14,068 bases of DNA from contig JABSRS010000033.1 of the NCBI GenBank assembly GCA_013214885.1, forward strand, positions 2,240-16,307. Direction: 5' to 3'. How positions within the stretch are numbered: position 1 is the first letter of the stretch; every line of letters begins with the position of its first letter. Both the position numbers and the translations under genes were made by a program. This DNA is from Gammaproteobacteria bacterium. GTDB lineage: Bacteria; Pseudomonadota; Gammaproteobacteria; Enterobacterales; Psychrobiaceae. Below the pieces are notes generated by a model. The model was not told the origin of the DNA. It saw only the letters and a program-made list of their open reading frames with translations, and made no database searches. Below, in pieces: positions 6,995-14,068 of the stretch.

Positions 6995-8068
6995 GTGAAA
7001 CAGTTTGAGTTGTCGCCATCGCTAAAAACCGCCGTGCTATTGGCTGCTATTGTTATTATTTTGGCTGGGATAAAGTCTGCGAGTTTGGTGTTAGTGCCAT
7101 TTTTACTCTCGATTTTTATCGCGATTATTTGTAATCCAATTTTAAAATCACTGATCAAATATCGCATTCCAAAAGCATTGGCGATTACCATGATCATCGT
7201 GTTTGTGGTGCTGGCTGGGATGTCCTTAGCGGGTCTTGTTGGCAAAGCAATTAATGGTTTTAGTGCTCAACTGCCATTTTACCAAGCGCAATTAACTGAG
7301 CGTTTCGCTGGTTTTATCCAGTTGCTAGCGAGCTATGATGTGCCAATCAATACCACCACCATGATGGAATATTTTGATCCGAGCGTAGCGATGACCATGG
7401 CAACATCGCTACTCAATAGCCTAAGTGGCGTGATGGCTAACTTCTTTCTGATTTTATTGACCGTGGTTTTTATGCTGGCCGAGTCAGACTCAATGCCGAA
7501 AAAACTCCATTACGCGCTTGATGATCCGCAAATGCGCATCGCCCAAATCGATAAATTTTTAGGCTCGGTTAATCAATACATCGCGATTAAAACCATGGTC
7601 AGTATTGCGACTGGCTTGATTATAAGCCTAACCTTATGGGCGATTGGTCTCGATTATTGGGTGTTGTGGGGGGTACTTGCTTTCTTACTTAACTATGTGC
7701 CGAACATCGGGTCAATTATTGCTGCAGTGCCCGCGGTTTTATTGGCGTTAATTCAATTAGGCGTGCCATGGGCTGGCGGCGTTGTTGGACTTTATGTCGT
7801 GGTAAACCTAGTGATGGGTAATTTAGTTGAGCCAAGATTCTTAGGCAAGGGACTTGGCTTGTCGACCTTGGTTATTTTCTTGTCGTTAATATTCTGGGGT
7901 TGGTTACTGGGCACGGTCGGAATGTTGTTATCGGTACCGCTAACCATGATTGTTAAGATCGGACTCGAGTCCAATAACTCCAGTCGCTGGTTGGCATTAC
8001 TACTCGGGGGGGAACCGCCAGAGGTTGAAAGCGCAGAGCCAATAATTGTTAGTGATAATTCACTATAA
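6995..8068 (+). CDS. tqsA: AI-2E family transporter, TqsA-like
   Basis: This is a polytopic inner-membrane protein of the AI-2E transporter family (PF01594). E. coli TqsA is reported to export autoinducer-2. The family layout is present: two N-terminal membrane helices (about 10-55), a third just after, a periplasmic or cytoplasmic amphipathic segment (about 85-140), then a C-terminal block of hydrophobic helices. Close matches to E. coli TqsA include LLTVVFMLAES, IAIKTMVSIATGLI, LAFLLNYVPNIGS, GKGLGLSTLVIFLSLIFWGW and GMLLSVPLTMIVKI. The start is taken as GTG at 6995, with AGGA 6 bases upstream (6985-6988); the in-frame TTG at 6989 directly abuts that AGGA. The product is 357 residues, against 344 in E. 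coli. No luxS or lsr gene lies nearby, and other family members have different roles, so the AI-2 substrate is inferred from similarity only. Confidence 0.86.
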   Translation: MKQFELSPSLKTAVLLAAIVIILAGIKSASLVLVPFLLSIFIAIICNPILKSLIKYRIPKALAITMIIVFVVLAGMSLAGLVGKAINGFSAQLPFYQAQLTERFAGFIQLLASYDVPINTTTMMEYFDPSVAMTMATSLLNSLSGVMANFFLILLTVVFMLAESDSMPKKLHYALDDPQMRIAQIDKFLGSVNQYIAIKTMVSIATGLIISLTLWAIGLDYWVLWGVLAFLLNYVPNIGSIIAAVPAVLLALIQLGVPWAGGVVGLYVVVNLVMGNLVEPRFLGKGLGLSTLVIFLSLIFWGWLLGTVGMLLSVPLTMIVKIGLESNNSSRWLALLLGGEPPEVESAEPIIVSDNSL

Positions 8069-8074
8069 AGTGCC

Positions 8075-8080
8075 TATAAT
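8075..8080 (+). promoter_or_regulatory. Possible -10 box of the methyltransferase gene
   Basis: A perfect TATAAT lies 28 bases before the methyltransferase ATG, just after the tqsA stop. No good -35 box is found at 16-18 bases upstream. If used, the leader would be about 20 bases, with no Shine-Dalgarno sequence. Confidence 0.3.
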
Positions 8081-8108
8081 TGCGGTTTTAAAATTAAAAT
8101 AAATTTTT

Positions 8109-9014
8109 ATGCAATTGTTATTATCCCAACTACAGCTAGTTTCTCTTGATGGCGAAACAAAGCGTTTATTTCATGGTCGTGGTAAATGCTTTGAAGGCTT
8201 TGAGCAAGTTACCATTGACTATTTCGCGCCAAGCATTTTTGTTACCTTATTTAGTGAGCACAGTGCTGAGTTTGAACAACGGCTGATTGCGGCTATTGAG
8301 CAAGCTTATCCCGAGCATCAAGGGCCGTTATTAATCCAGCGTCGCCATCTTGAGCGCGCACCTGTCGAGGTGGTTCGCGGCGAACAACCTAGTGCAATGT
8401 CAGTCACTGAGAATGGATTGAGCTATCAAGTTAAATTACTTGATGGCCAGAACAATGGGCTGTTCTTAGATATGGCCAATGGCAGACGTTGGATCCAAGC
8501 CCATGCTAAAGACTGCAACGTGCTCAATTTATTCTCCTACAGTTGCTCATTTTCGGTCGTAGCATTAGCGGCGGGTGCCAAGCAAGTGATTAATATAGAC
8601 ATGAGTCATGGCGCGCTCAAGCTTGGAAAAATTAATCATCAGCTCAATAAGTTGGAATTAGCCAAGGCGAAATTTTTCCGCCATGATATCTTCAAGTCTT
8701 GGGGCAAACTCAAACGTTACGGCCGTTACGACACCATCGTATTTGATCCACCGACTAATCAATGGGGCAGTTTTACCGCCACTAAAGACTATGGTAAATT
8801 AATTAAGAAAATCCCTGACTTGGCCCAGCCAAATGCTGATTTACTGTTATGTTTAAATTCACCCGATTTGGGTAAAGACTTTATTGCTGATTTAATGGCT
8901 GAACATGCGCCGCAATGTCAATTTATTGAGCAAGTAGCCAATCCTGAAGTGTTTAAGGAAATAGATTCTGATAAGGGATTAAAAGTTTTTCACTACCGCT
9001 ATGTGGGTGAATAG
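8109..9014 (+). CDS. Class I SAM-dependent methyltransferase, RlmI/RlmK-like without PUA domain
   Basis: This 301-residue cytoplasmic enzyme belongs to the SAM-dependent methyltransferase group of the 23S rRNA cytosine/guanine methyltransferases RlmI and RlmK (PF10672-like). Residues 114-129 (NNGLFLDMANGRRWI) match the RlmI-type loop 'Q-TG-FLD---R'. Motif I is NLFSYSCSFSVVALAAGA (140-157). Asp164 in INIDMS would bind the SAM ribose, and H192-D193 would sit by the adenine. Motif IV is FDPPTNQWG (212-220), where RlmI has DPPKF. The N-terminal 1-100 region is not the PUA domain of RlmI; it resembles the small extra domain before RlmK-type catalytic domains. A 23S rRNA substrate is likely but not proven. 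No clear ribosome-binding site precedes the ATG, which follows a run of A/T. A hairpin at 9023-9041 follows the stop. Confidence 0.82.
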   Translation: MQLLLSQLQLVSLDGETKRLFHGRGKCFEGFEQVTIDYFAPSIFVTLFSEHSAEFEQRLIAAIEQAYPEHQGPLLIQRRHLERAPVEVVRGEQPSAMSVTENGLSYQVKLLDGQNNGLFLDMANGRRWIQAHAKDCNVLNLFSYSCSFSVVALAAGAKQVINIDMSHGALKLGKINHQLNKLELAKAKFFRHDIFKSWGKLKRYGRYDTIVFDPPTNQWGSFTATKDYGKLIKKIPDLAQPNADLLLCLNSPDLGKDFIADLMAEHAPQCQFIEQVANPEVFKEIDSDKGLKVFHYRYVGE

Positions 9015-9022
9015 GTCGATAT

Positions 9023-9053
9023 CCCTAAACTAGGTTTAGGGCTAGCTATTTTT
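9023..9053 (+). terminator. Possible terminator after the methyltransferase gene
   Basis: CCCTAAAC (9023-9030) pairs perfectly with GTTTAGGG (9034-9041) around a TAG loop. A five-T run (9049-9053) follows only after seven other bases, so this is a weak rho-independent terminator. It could also help stop the opposing yqaE transcript. Confidence 0.45.
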
Positions 9054-9063
9054 ATCGTTAATC

Positions 9064-9255
9064 TTAGCGTCTGCTCATTGCGTCAGATATTTTTTGATCT
9101 GTTTTGTATTGGCTTAAGGCATAAACTGACCAAATTGCTGCTGGGATCCAACCAATAACAGTAATTTGCAAAATTAAACAAATAATTCCTGCAATCGGGC
9201 GACCAATGGTGAAAAATTGCAGCCAAGGGAAGATTAAAGCTAGTAGTAAACGCAT
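9064..9255 (-). CDS. yqaE: YqaE/Pmp3-family small membrane protein
   Basis: This 63-residue peptide has the two-helix layout of the Pmp3/YqaE proteolipid family (PF01679), found in bacteria, fungi and plants and linked to membrane potential and salt or cold stress. The first helix is about residues 2-20, with the family signature FFTIGRPIAGIICLIL at 14-29 and the second helix behind it. The segment IGWIPAAIWSVYALSQYKT closes the domain, followed by a short charged tail. AGGA sits 7 bases before the ATG. A possible promoter on the minus strand has GATAAT (9292-9297) 16 bases from TTGTTT (9314-9319), which is weak. An overlapping same-strand frame at 9083-9271 is a shadow. The molecular role is not established in bacteria. 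Confidence 0.92.
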   Translation of the reverse strand: MRLLLALIFPWLQFFTIGRPIAGIICLILQITVIGWIPAAIWSVYALSQYKTDQKISDAMSRR

Positions 9256-9332
9256 TGTTGTTTCCTATCATAATATTGATGAATTAAATCAATTATCGAC
9301 GATTTTTGATTTAAAACAAAGTAATTTCACAA

Positions 9333-9364
9333 AAAAAAGTTCAAGCAATTGCTTGAACTTTTTT
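9333..9364. terminator. Rho-independent terminator of fadL (bidirectional)
   Basis: A perfect palindrome is centred between 9348 and 9349. The stem AAGTTCAAGC pairs with GCTTGAACTT around AATT, with A-run and T-run flanks. On the minus strand eight T's follow the stem, and it lies about 20 bases after the fadL stop codon. Confidence 0.92.
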
Positions 9365-9376
9365 GGTTAAACTAGG

Positions 9377-9388
9377 CTGTAATTACAG
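9377..9388. repeat. 12-bp palindrome over the fadL stop codon
   Basis: CTGTAATTACAG is a perfect palindrome that includes the fadL stop (9383-9385). Its half CTGTAATTA also occurs in each arm of the inverted repeat at 618-660. In AT-rich DNA this may be chance. Confidence 0.5.
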
Positions 9389-10888
9389 GAAATAGTTAAA
9401 CTGTAGTGACACCACATAAGCATTAATGTCGTAATCTGCTTGGTAGCCAGATTTTGCTGGCTCAATTCGAACCGATTGAGCATTGTACTCGTGGTCAGTC
9501 ACTGAGCTGTCATCCATTAGCATGTATCCTGCAGCAAAATCGATACTCCAAGTTTGCTGTGGTTGATAGTGAGCCCCAACCGTTAACCAACTACGGCTGT
9601 CTGCTGGAATACGGGCACTACGATACTTGTCGTTTACTGGGCTATTATCACGGGCAATCCCTGCTTTTAGAGTCAGGGTGTCAGAATAGACATAATTTGC
9701 CCCAAGCGCATAGGCCCAAGCGTCTTGCCAAAGTTCAGGAATATAACCAATATAACCATCACTATTAAGGTTTTGCGGCTGCTCGGTGCTGCCACTGATA
9801 CTGTGGACATCTGATGCTGATTTCACTGTAATATCGGTAAACTGACTCCACTGAGTCCACGTCGCGCTAAATTGCACTGAAAGGGCAGAGCTAACTTGAC
9901 CGTCAACACTAAATATTGCACTTTGCGGTGTGTCTAACACTAAGCTAGAAGCTTCAGTTTTTGGTCCTGAAACCCCAAGTTTACCCGTGGTCAAATCAAT
10001 CACTGGGCGATTTGCTGCCAGCGTTAAATACTGTTCTGGGTTTGCGGTATATTGAACAAATTCACCAGTGATTGGGGTGTTATTAATGGTTGAATCACCT
10101 TCGAGGGTGTATTTAACCGCTGAATGATAGCTCACGGCTAGATTGATTTTATCGTTTAGCTGGTAATGGAGACCCAGGGTATAACTTGGCTGAATGTCGT
10201 CGCCCTTAACCTGGTAAACACTTTGACAATATGCCTCTTGCGCCACGTCGCTAAAAATGCCGCCAGTTGCTTGGGCATAAAGACCATTAATCCCTGTGCC
10301 AAGTTCACATAACCCGCCGTGATCTTTATATTTACTTAAAGTGCCTTGGGCATAGTTTAACGCGATTGCGCCGCCGATTGATAATGTGTCGTTAACCTGG
10401 TAGCTAAGTGCTGGTTGAAAAGCAATAACCTGAAGTTCGGTTGTTTGTGCAAAATAACGGCCGACAAAATCACTTTCATATTCACTACTGGTACCGAAAG
10501 GCACTGCGATAGAAAATCCAAAGCCCAAACGATCGTTTAATGGTTGGTAATAATGAAAATGAGGAATAGCACTGATGCCATCGATATTGCCAGTACTGGC
10601 GCCTGAAACTGCTTGACCATTAGCACTGGTAGCACTGGCATTTTTAAAGTTACCTTCCACCGATACTAAGTTAAGACCGACCGAATATTGAGCCTTGCCC
10701 AAATGAATGAATGCCGCTGGATTGGTGTAACCAACGCTGGCATCGGTAATTTGAGCACCACGACCCGCATAGGCATTGCCCATTGCGCTGGTAGATTGTT
10801 CATACAGTTTAAAGCCAGCAGCTTGTGCTGGAATGCTAGTGACAATAGCGAGAGCCACTAATGAATATTTAAAATTATTATTTTTCAT
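9383..10888 (-). CDS. fadL: FadL-family outer-membrane long-chain fatty acid transporter
   Basis: FadL proteins are 14-strand outer-membrane barrels with an N-terminal hatch that pass long-chain fatty acids or other hydrophobic compounds to the periplasm (PF03349). The signal peptide is cleaved at AQA|AGF (after residue 23), so the mature chain begins AGFKLYEQ, the typical FadL N-terminus (AGFQLNE in E. coli). The hatch contains GNAYAGRGAQITDAS and the conserved NPA at residues 56-58. Later blocks match the barrel: SYQVNDTLSIGGAIALNYA, TWTQWSQFTDI, LKAGIARDNSPV and RSWLTVGAHYQ. The sequence ends FNYFL with a near-terminal aromatic residue. The ATG at 10886-10888 is chosen because the signal peptide starts there and AGG lies 7 bases upstream. 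An in-frame ATG at 10931-10933 would add 15 residues unlike a signal peptide, and it overlaps the -10 region. Length is 501 residues. The gene has its own promoter and terminator and diverges from ydiJ. Confidence 0.93.
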   Translation of the reverse strand: MKNNNFKYSLVALAIVTSIPAQAAGFKLYEQSTSAMGNAYAGRGAQITDASVGYTNPAAFIHLGKAQYSVGLNLVSVEGNFKNASATSANGQAVSGASTGNIDGISAIPHFHYYQPLNDRLGFGFSIAVPFGTSSEYESDFVGRYFAQTTELQVIAFQPALSYQVNDTLSIGGAIALNYAQGTLSKYKDHGGLCELGTGINGLYAQATGGIFSDVAQEAYCQSVYQVKGDDIQPSYTLGLHYQLNDKINLAVSYHSAVKYTLEGDSTINNTPITGEFVQYTANPEQYLTLAANRPVIDLTTGKLGVSGPKTEASSLVLDTPQSAIFSVDGQVSSALSVQFSATWTQWSQFTDITVKSASDVHSISGSTEQPQNLNSDGYIGYIPELWQDAWAYALGANYVYSDTLTLKAGIARDNSPVNDKYRSARIPADSRSWLTVGAHYQPQQTWSIDFAAGYMLMDDSSVTDHEYNAQSVRIEPAKSGYQADYDINAYVVSLQFNYFL

Positions 10889-10933
10889 ACAAGAACCTGT
10901 TTTATTTTTAGAGTAAAAGCTCAAATTTGGCAC

Positions 10934-10962
10934 AATATACCCAATTTTTACTAGATTGTAAA
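10934..10962 (-). promoter_or_regulatory. Sigma-70 promoter of fadL
   Basis: On the minus strand, a -35 box TTTACA (10957-10962, 5/6) and a -10 box TATATT (10934-10939, 5/6) are separated by exactly 17 bases. The predicted start lies near 10927, giving a leader of about 39 bases before the ATG at 10888. This also argues against the longer upstream ATG at 10933. Confidence 0.6.
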
Positions 10963-11084
10963 AACAAAACCGAACGAATGTTTAAAATTTAAGCGGCGAT
11001 ATAAGGTCAAGACTGCCGATATATCAAAAATTTATCGGTTAACGGCGTCGCTCAAGCTGCAAGGGCAGTGGCAACATGCTATAT

Positions 11085-11112
11085 TTGACATCCTTTGTTG
11101 CCGCAATATTAA
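11085..11112 (+). promoter_or_regulatory. Possible sigma-70 promoter of ydiJ
   Basis: A perfect -35 box TTGACA lies at 11085-11090, and a -10-like TATTAA (4/6) follows after 16 bases (11107-11112). The transcription start would lie only about 7-8 bases before the ATG at 11127, giving a nearly leaderless mRNA. This fits the poor ribosome-binding site there but makes the promoter less certain. Confidence 0.35.
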
Positions 11113-11126
11113 GATAAGTTAAACCG

Positions 11127-13073
11127 ATGTTACCTAAATTAAGTTTTGAGCACACGATAAAGTCAGACTACCACCAGTTCTTAAATTCACTAGCTGCCTC
11201 TAGCTTTAGCGGTGATATTGAACAAGAATATGGGGCGAGATTAGCCGTGTCGACTGACAACAGCGTCTATCAAAACTTACCCCAGGGGGTGATTTTTCCA
11301 CGTGGTAATGACGACTTGCTGGTGATGACTAAACTGGCTAACCAAGCGCAATTTAAAACCATCACCTTTAGTGCGCGTGGCGGCGGTACTGGCACTAACG
11401 GTCAGTCACTTAACCATGGCATTATTGTTGATATGTCGCGCCACATGAACCATGTGCTTGAAATCAACGTTGAGCAGGGCTGGGTTAGAGTTCAAACTGG
11501 GGTGATCAAAGATCAGCTTAATCAATTTTTAAAACCTCACGGCTATTTCTTTTCTCCTGATCTTTCAACATCCAACCGAGCAACAATGGGCGGGATGATT
11601 AGTACTGATGCCTCAGGGCAGGGATCGTTGGTTTATGGTAAGACCTCTGATCATGTTTTAGAATTAACATCGGTCTTAATGTGCGGCGAGTTACTCCATA
11701 CTAAAAATGAAACTAACATTGGGGCTGATTATCCACTTGATAGCCAGGCCAAACATATTGCCACGGCAGTCGCTGATATTTGTCGTGATAACCGGGCGCT
11801 GATTTTAGAGCGTTTTCCGCGGCTTAACCGCTTTTTAACCGGCTACGATCTGGAACACGTTTTTAATGATGACTTAACCGAATTTAATTTATCACGTATT
11901 TTGACCGGTTCAGAGGGCTCGCTGGCCTTTATTACTGAAGCTAAGCTCAATATTACTAAGATCCCTAAATTACGAACCCTGGTTAATATCATTTATGACA
12001 GCTTTGATTCTGCTTTGCGTGATGCGCCTACCTTGGTTAAGGCCAGTGCGACTTCGGTTGAAACCGTCGATAGTAAAGTTCTAGGGCTGGCCAAACAAGA
12101 CATCGTGTGGGATACCGTCTGTGATCTTATTCCTGAGCGCGCTGACAAGGTCACAGACGGCCTTAATATGGTTGAATACGCCAGTAACGATGCCACGATT
12201 CAACAACAGCGAATAGAGGCTCTGTGCGCCCGTTTAGATAATGCTATTGCCAATGAACAAGGTGGCATTTTAGGCTATCAAATTTGTGATCAGCTTGATC
12301 AAATCATGCGTATTTATAATATGCGTAAAAAATCGGTTGGTTTACTTGGCGCGACCAAAGGTTTTAAAAAACCAATTGCTTTCGCTGAAGATACGGCGGT
12401 GCCACCAGAGAAGCTAGCTGATTTTATTGTCGAATTTAGAGCGCTGCTCGATAGCCATCAACTAAGCTATGGCATGTTTGGTCATGTCGATGCTGGGGTT
12501 TTGCATGTGCGTCCAGCGATGGATATGTGTGACCCACAACAAGAATTGAAATTAACCGAAATATCGGACCAAGTGGTTGCGTTAACTGCTAAGTATGGCG
12601 GGCTGATGTGGGGCGAACACGGTAAAGGCTACCGTAGTGAATACGGCCCTGAATTTTTTGGCGACGAGTTATTTGCGCAATTACGTGTGATCAAGGGCTT
12701 GTTTGATCCCGATAATCGAATTAATCCAGGTAAAATATGTACCCCTGCTAATTCAACCGATTCGTTAGTTAAAGTAGCGGGGGTCAAACGTGGGTCTTTT
12801 GACCGTCAAATCCCAATTAATGTCCGAGAAAGTTATGCCACGGCCATGAGCTGTAATGGTAACGGCCAATGTTTTAACTTTGACGTTGATTCTCCGATGT
12901 GTCCATCGAGCAAGGTCACTGGCGATCGACGTCATTCTCCTAAAGGCCGCGCCACGCTTATTCGTGAATGGTTACGGCTACTCAGTAATCAAGGCGTTGA
13001 TATTCTGGCCCTTGAAAAGAATGATTGCTCGGCGTCGGTGTTTAGCAAAATTAAAAACAGCTGGGCAAATTGA
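11127..13073 (+). CDS. ydiJ: YdiJ-family D-2-hydroxyglutarate dehydrogenase, FAD part (frameshifted gene, first piece)
   Basis: E. coli YdiJ, about 1018 residues, is an FAD and iron-sulfur enzyme reported to oxidise D-2-hydroxyglutarate. This 648-residue piece aligns with its N-terminal two-thirds. The start matches E. coli (MLPKLS against MIPQIS). The FAD-binding loop is RGGGTGTNGQSLNHGIIVDM (84-103), followed by LSTSNRATMGGMISTDASGQ and GYDLEHVFND. The FAD-oxidase C-terminal domain includes GMFGHVDAGVLHVRP and WGEHGKGYRSEYGPEFFG, whose histidines sit at the active site. Near the end, MSCNGNGQCF and SPMCPSSK supply cysteines of an iron-sulfur site. A TGA at 13071-13073 stops the frame just after KNSWAN. 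E. coli continues there with a linker and GEYDFSHEV, which appears downstream in another frame. The gene is therefore split by an apparent one-base loss. Confidence 0.9.
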   Translation: MLPKLSFEHTIKSDYHQFLNSLAASSFSGDIEQEYGARLAVSTDNSVYQNLPQGVIFPRGNDDLLVMTKLANQAQFKTITFSARGGGTGTNGQSLNHGIIVDMSRHMNHVLEINVEQGWVRVQTGVIKDQLNQFLKPHGYFFSPDLSTSNRATMGGMISTDASGQGSLVYGKTSDHVLELTSVLMCGELLHTKNETNIGADYPLDSQAKHIATAVADICRDNRALILERFPRLNRFLTGYDLEHVFNDDLTEFNLSRILTGSEGSLAFITEAKLNITKIPKLRTLVNIIYDSFDSALRDAPTLVKASATSVETVDSKVLGLAKQDIVWDTVCDLIPERADKVTDGLNMVEYASNDATIQQQRIEALCARLDNAIANEQGGILGYQICDQLDQIMRIYNMRKKSVGLLGATKGFKKPIAFAEDTAVPPEKLADFIVEFRALLDSHQLSYGMFGHVDAGVLHVRPAMDMCDPQQELKLTEISDQVVALTAKYGGLMWGEHGKGYRSEYGPEFFGDELFAQLRVIKGLFDPDNRINPGKICTPANSTDSLVKVAGVKRGSFDRQIPINVRESYATAMSCNGNGQCFNFDVDSPMCPSSKVTGDRRHSPKGRATLIREWLRLLSNQGVDILALEKNDCSASVFSKIKNSWAN

Positions 13074-14068
13074 GCGGAGAATATGACTTCTCGCACGAAG
13101 TGATGGACGCAATGAAAGGGTGCTTGGCGTGTAAAGCTTGTGCCACCCAATGTCCGATTAAAGTCGATGTCCCAGGATTTCGCTCGCGCTTTATCAATGT
13201 TTATCATCAGCGTTATTTACGACCGCTCAGTGATTATTTGGTTGCCAATGTCGAGCAATCAACCCCACTAATGGCCAAAGCTCCGCGTTTAGCTAACTTT
13301 ATGGTCAGTAATCCAGTTAGCAGAGGGGTGATCAGCAAAGTATTTGGGATGGTCGATAGTCCTAATTTGACCCTACCAACCTTGGCATCACGAATTAAAG
13401 ACTCAACCGTACTTGCCAATACCGTGCATTTTGACTTAGGGGCGTTGCAAGCCATTAGCCCTGAGCTACGTCAAAACTATGTGCTCGTGGTCCAAGACCC
13501 TTTCACCAGCTATTACGACGCTGCCGTGGTTGAGGCGATGCTGGTGGCGGTGACAAAACTTGGCTTTATTCCTGTACTGTTACCGTTTAAGCCTAATGGC
13601 AAACCTGCGCATGTTAAAGGCTTTTTAACTAAGTTTGCCGTAATGGCCCAAGACGCTAGTGATTTCTTCAATCAACTGAGTGAACTTGGCTATCCGTTAG
13701 TTGGGGTCGATCCTTCATTGGTCCTGTGTTATCGAGATGAATATCATCAAGTTCTTGGCGATAAACGTGGCCAATTTAACGTGATGCTATTTCAAGAGTG
13801 GCTCCAAGGCGTATTAGGAAAAGTGAACGTTAGCGCGACATCACAAACTAAAACCGACTATACTTTATTTGCTCACTGTAGCGAAAAGACCGCGCTGCCA
13901 AATACTCATGCTAGCTGGATTGAAATTTTTACTAAGTTAGGATTATCACTGAGCACCAAGGAAGTAGGTTGCTGTGGTATGGCTGGGACTTATGGTCATG
14001 AAAAAATCCATCTCGATGATTCCAAGGCATTATACAAAATGAGTTGGCAACCAAAGGTCACCGCATTA
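13074..14068 (+). CDS. ydiJ: YdiJ-family protein, iron-sulfur C-terminal part (second piece, shifted frame, runs off window)
   Basis: From 13076 (GGA) the frame that is -1 relative to the first piece is open to the window end. It encodes the rest of YdiJ: GEYDFSHEVMDAMKG, then the 4Fe-4S motif GCLACKACATQCPIKVDVP, then YLRPLSDYLVANVE, LVVQDPFTSYYDA, LGFIPVLLPFKPNGKPAH, GVDPSLVLCYRDEY and the CCG-type motif VGCCGMAGTYGH. About 40 C-terminal residues are missing beyond the window. No independent start is convincing: the first in-frame candidates are GTG at 13100 and ATG at 13103, about 20 bases from the nearest GGAG, and both would drop conserved residues. I read it as the downstream piece of one frameshifted gene, not a separate protein. 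Confidence 0.85.

Noticed and set aside
9083..9271. A 62-residue minus-strand open frame overlapping yqaE
   Set aside because: It overlaps yqaE in another frame, has no family resemblance, and the yqaE frame carries clear Pmp3 signatures with a good ribosome-binding site.
9454..9768. A plus-strand open frame of 104 codons inside fadL
   Set aside because: It is antisense to conserved FadL barrel sequence and its composition looks like a reading shadow.
10889..10933. A 15-residue N-terminal extension of fadL from the ATG at 10931-10933
   Set aside because: The extension does not resemble a signal peptide, would place the start next to the -10 box, and lacks a ribosome-binding site. The ATG at 10886-10888 has all the expected features.
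10996..11025. GATATA / TATATC repeat in the fadL-ydiJ intergenic region as a FadR or PsrA operator
   Set aside because: The arms are only six AT-rich bases and neither the FadR nor the PsrA consensus is visible nearby.
13048..13073. A programmed -1 slippery heptamer before the ydiJ stop
   Set aside because: The A-run at 13052-13056 has only five A's before C, so the in-frame heptamer reads T AAA AAC and does not fit X XXY YYZ. No convincing slip site or downstream hairpin was found. Mutation or sequencing error is simpler.

Overview
The window looks like a chromosomal piece of an AT-rich marine gammaproteobacterium of the Alteromonadales, probably Shewanella-like. The evidence is familial. 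FolX, TqsA, FadL and YdiJ all read like diverged relatives of the Escherichia coli proteins, while the Oar-like TonB-dependent receptor, the secreted endonuclease/phosphatase lipoprotein and the YqaE/Pmp3 peptide are typical of marine Alteromonadales. No tRNA, rRNA, insertion sequence, phage gene or CRISPR array was seen. The genus is inferred from memory of protein families, not from a search.

Left part (1-4992): a lipoprotein of the endonuclease/exonuclease/phosphatase superfamily is cut by the window start and runs leftward. It diverges from a 1053-residue Oar-like TonB-dependent receptor across a 536-base region. That region holds a good sigma-70 promoter, a CRP-like inverted repeat and a perfect 17-bp inverted repeat. 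The receptor ends in a strong UUCG-loop terminator. A second, bidirectional terminator separates it from a convergent deoxynucleoside kinase gene. An extracellular phosphoesterase, an outer-membrane importer and a deoxynucleoside kinase together suggest, as a hypothesis only, scavenging of nucleic-acid components.

Middle part (4993-9255): a 395-residue protein of unknown function, folX (minus strand), tqsA (AI-2E transporter family), a PUA-less RlmI/RlmK-like methyltransferase, and yqaE (minus strand). These look like independent single-gene units. For folX and tqsA the start codon was moved to an internal codon supported by a Shine-Dalgarno sequence; for folX, alignment with E. coli FolX also supports the move.

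Right part (9333-14068): fadL (minus strand, own terminator and promoter) diverges from ydiJ, the FAD/iron-sulfur D-2-hydroxyglutarate dehydrogenase family. ydiJ carries an apparent one-base loss near 13067-13075. This splits it into a 648-residue FAD part and a separate iron-sulfur part that runs off the window. Whether this is a real mutation or an assembly error is the main open question here.
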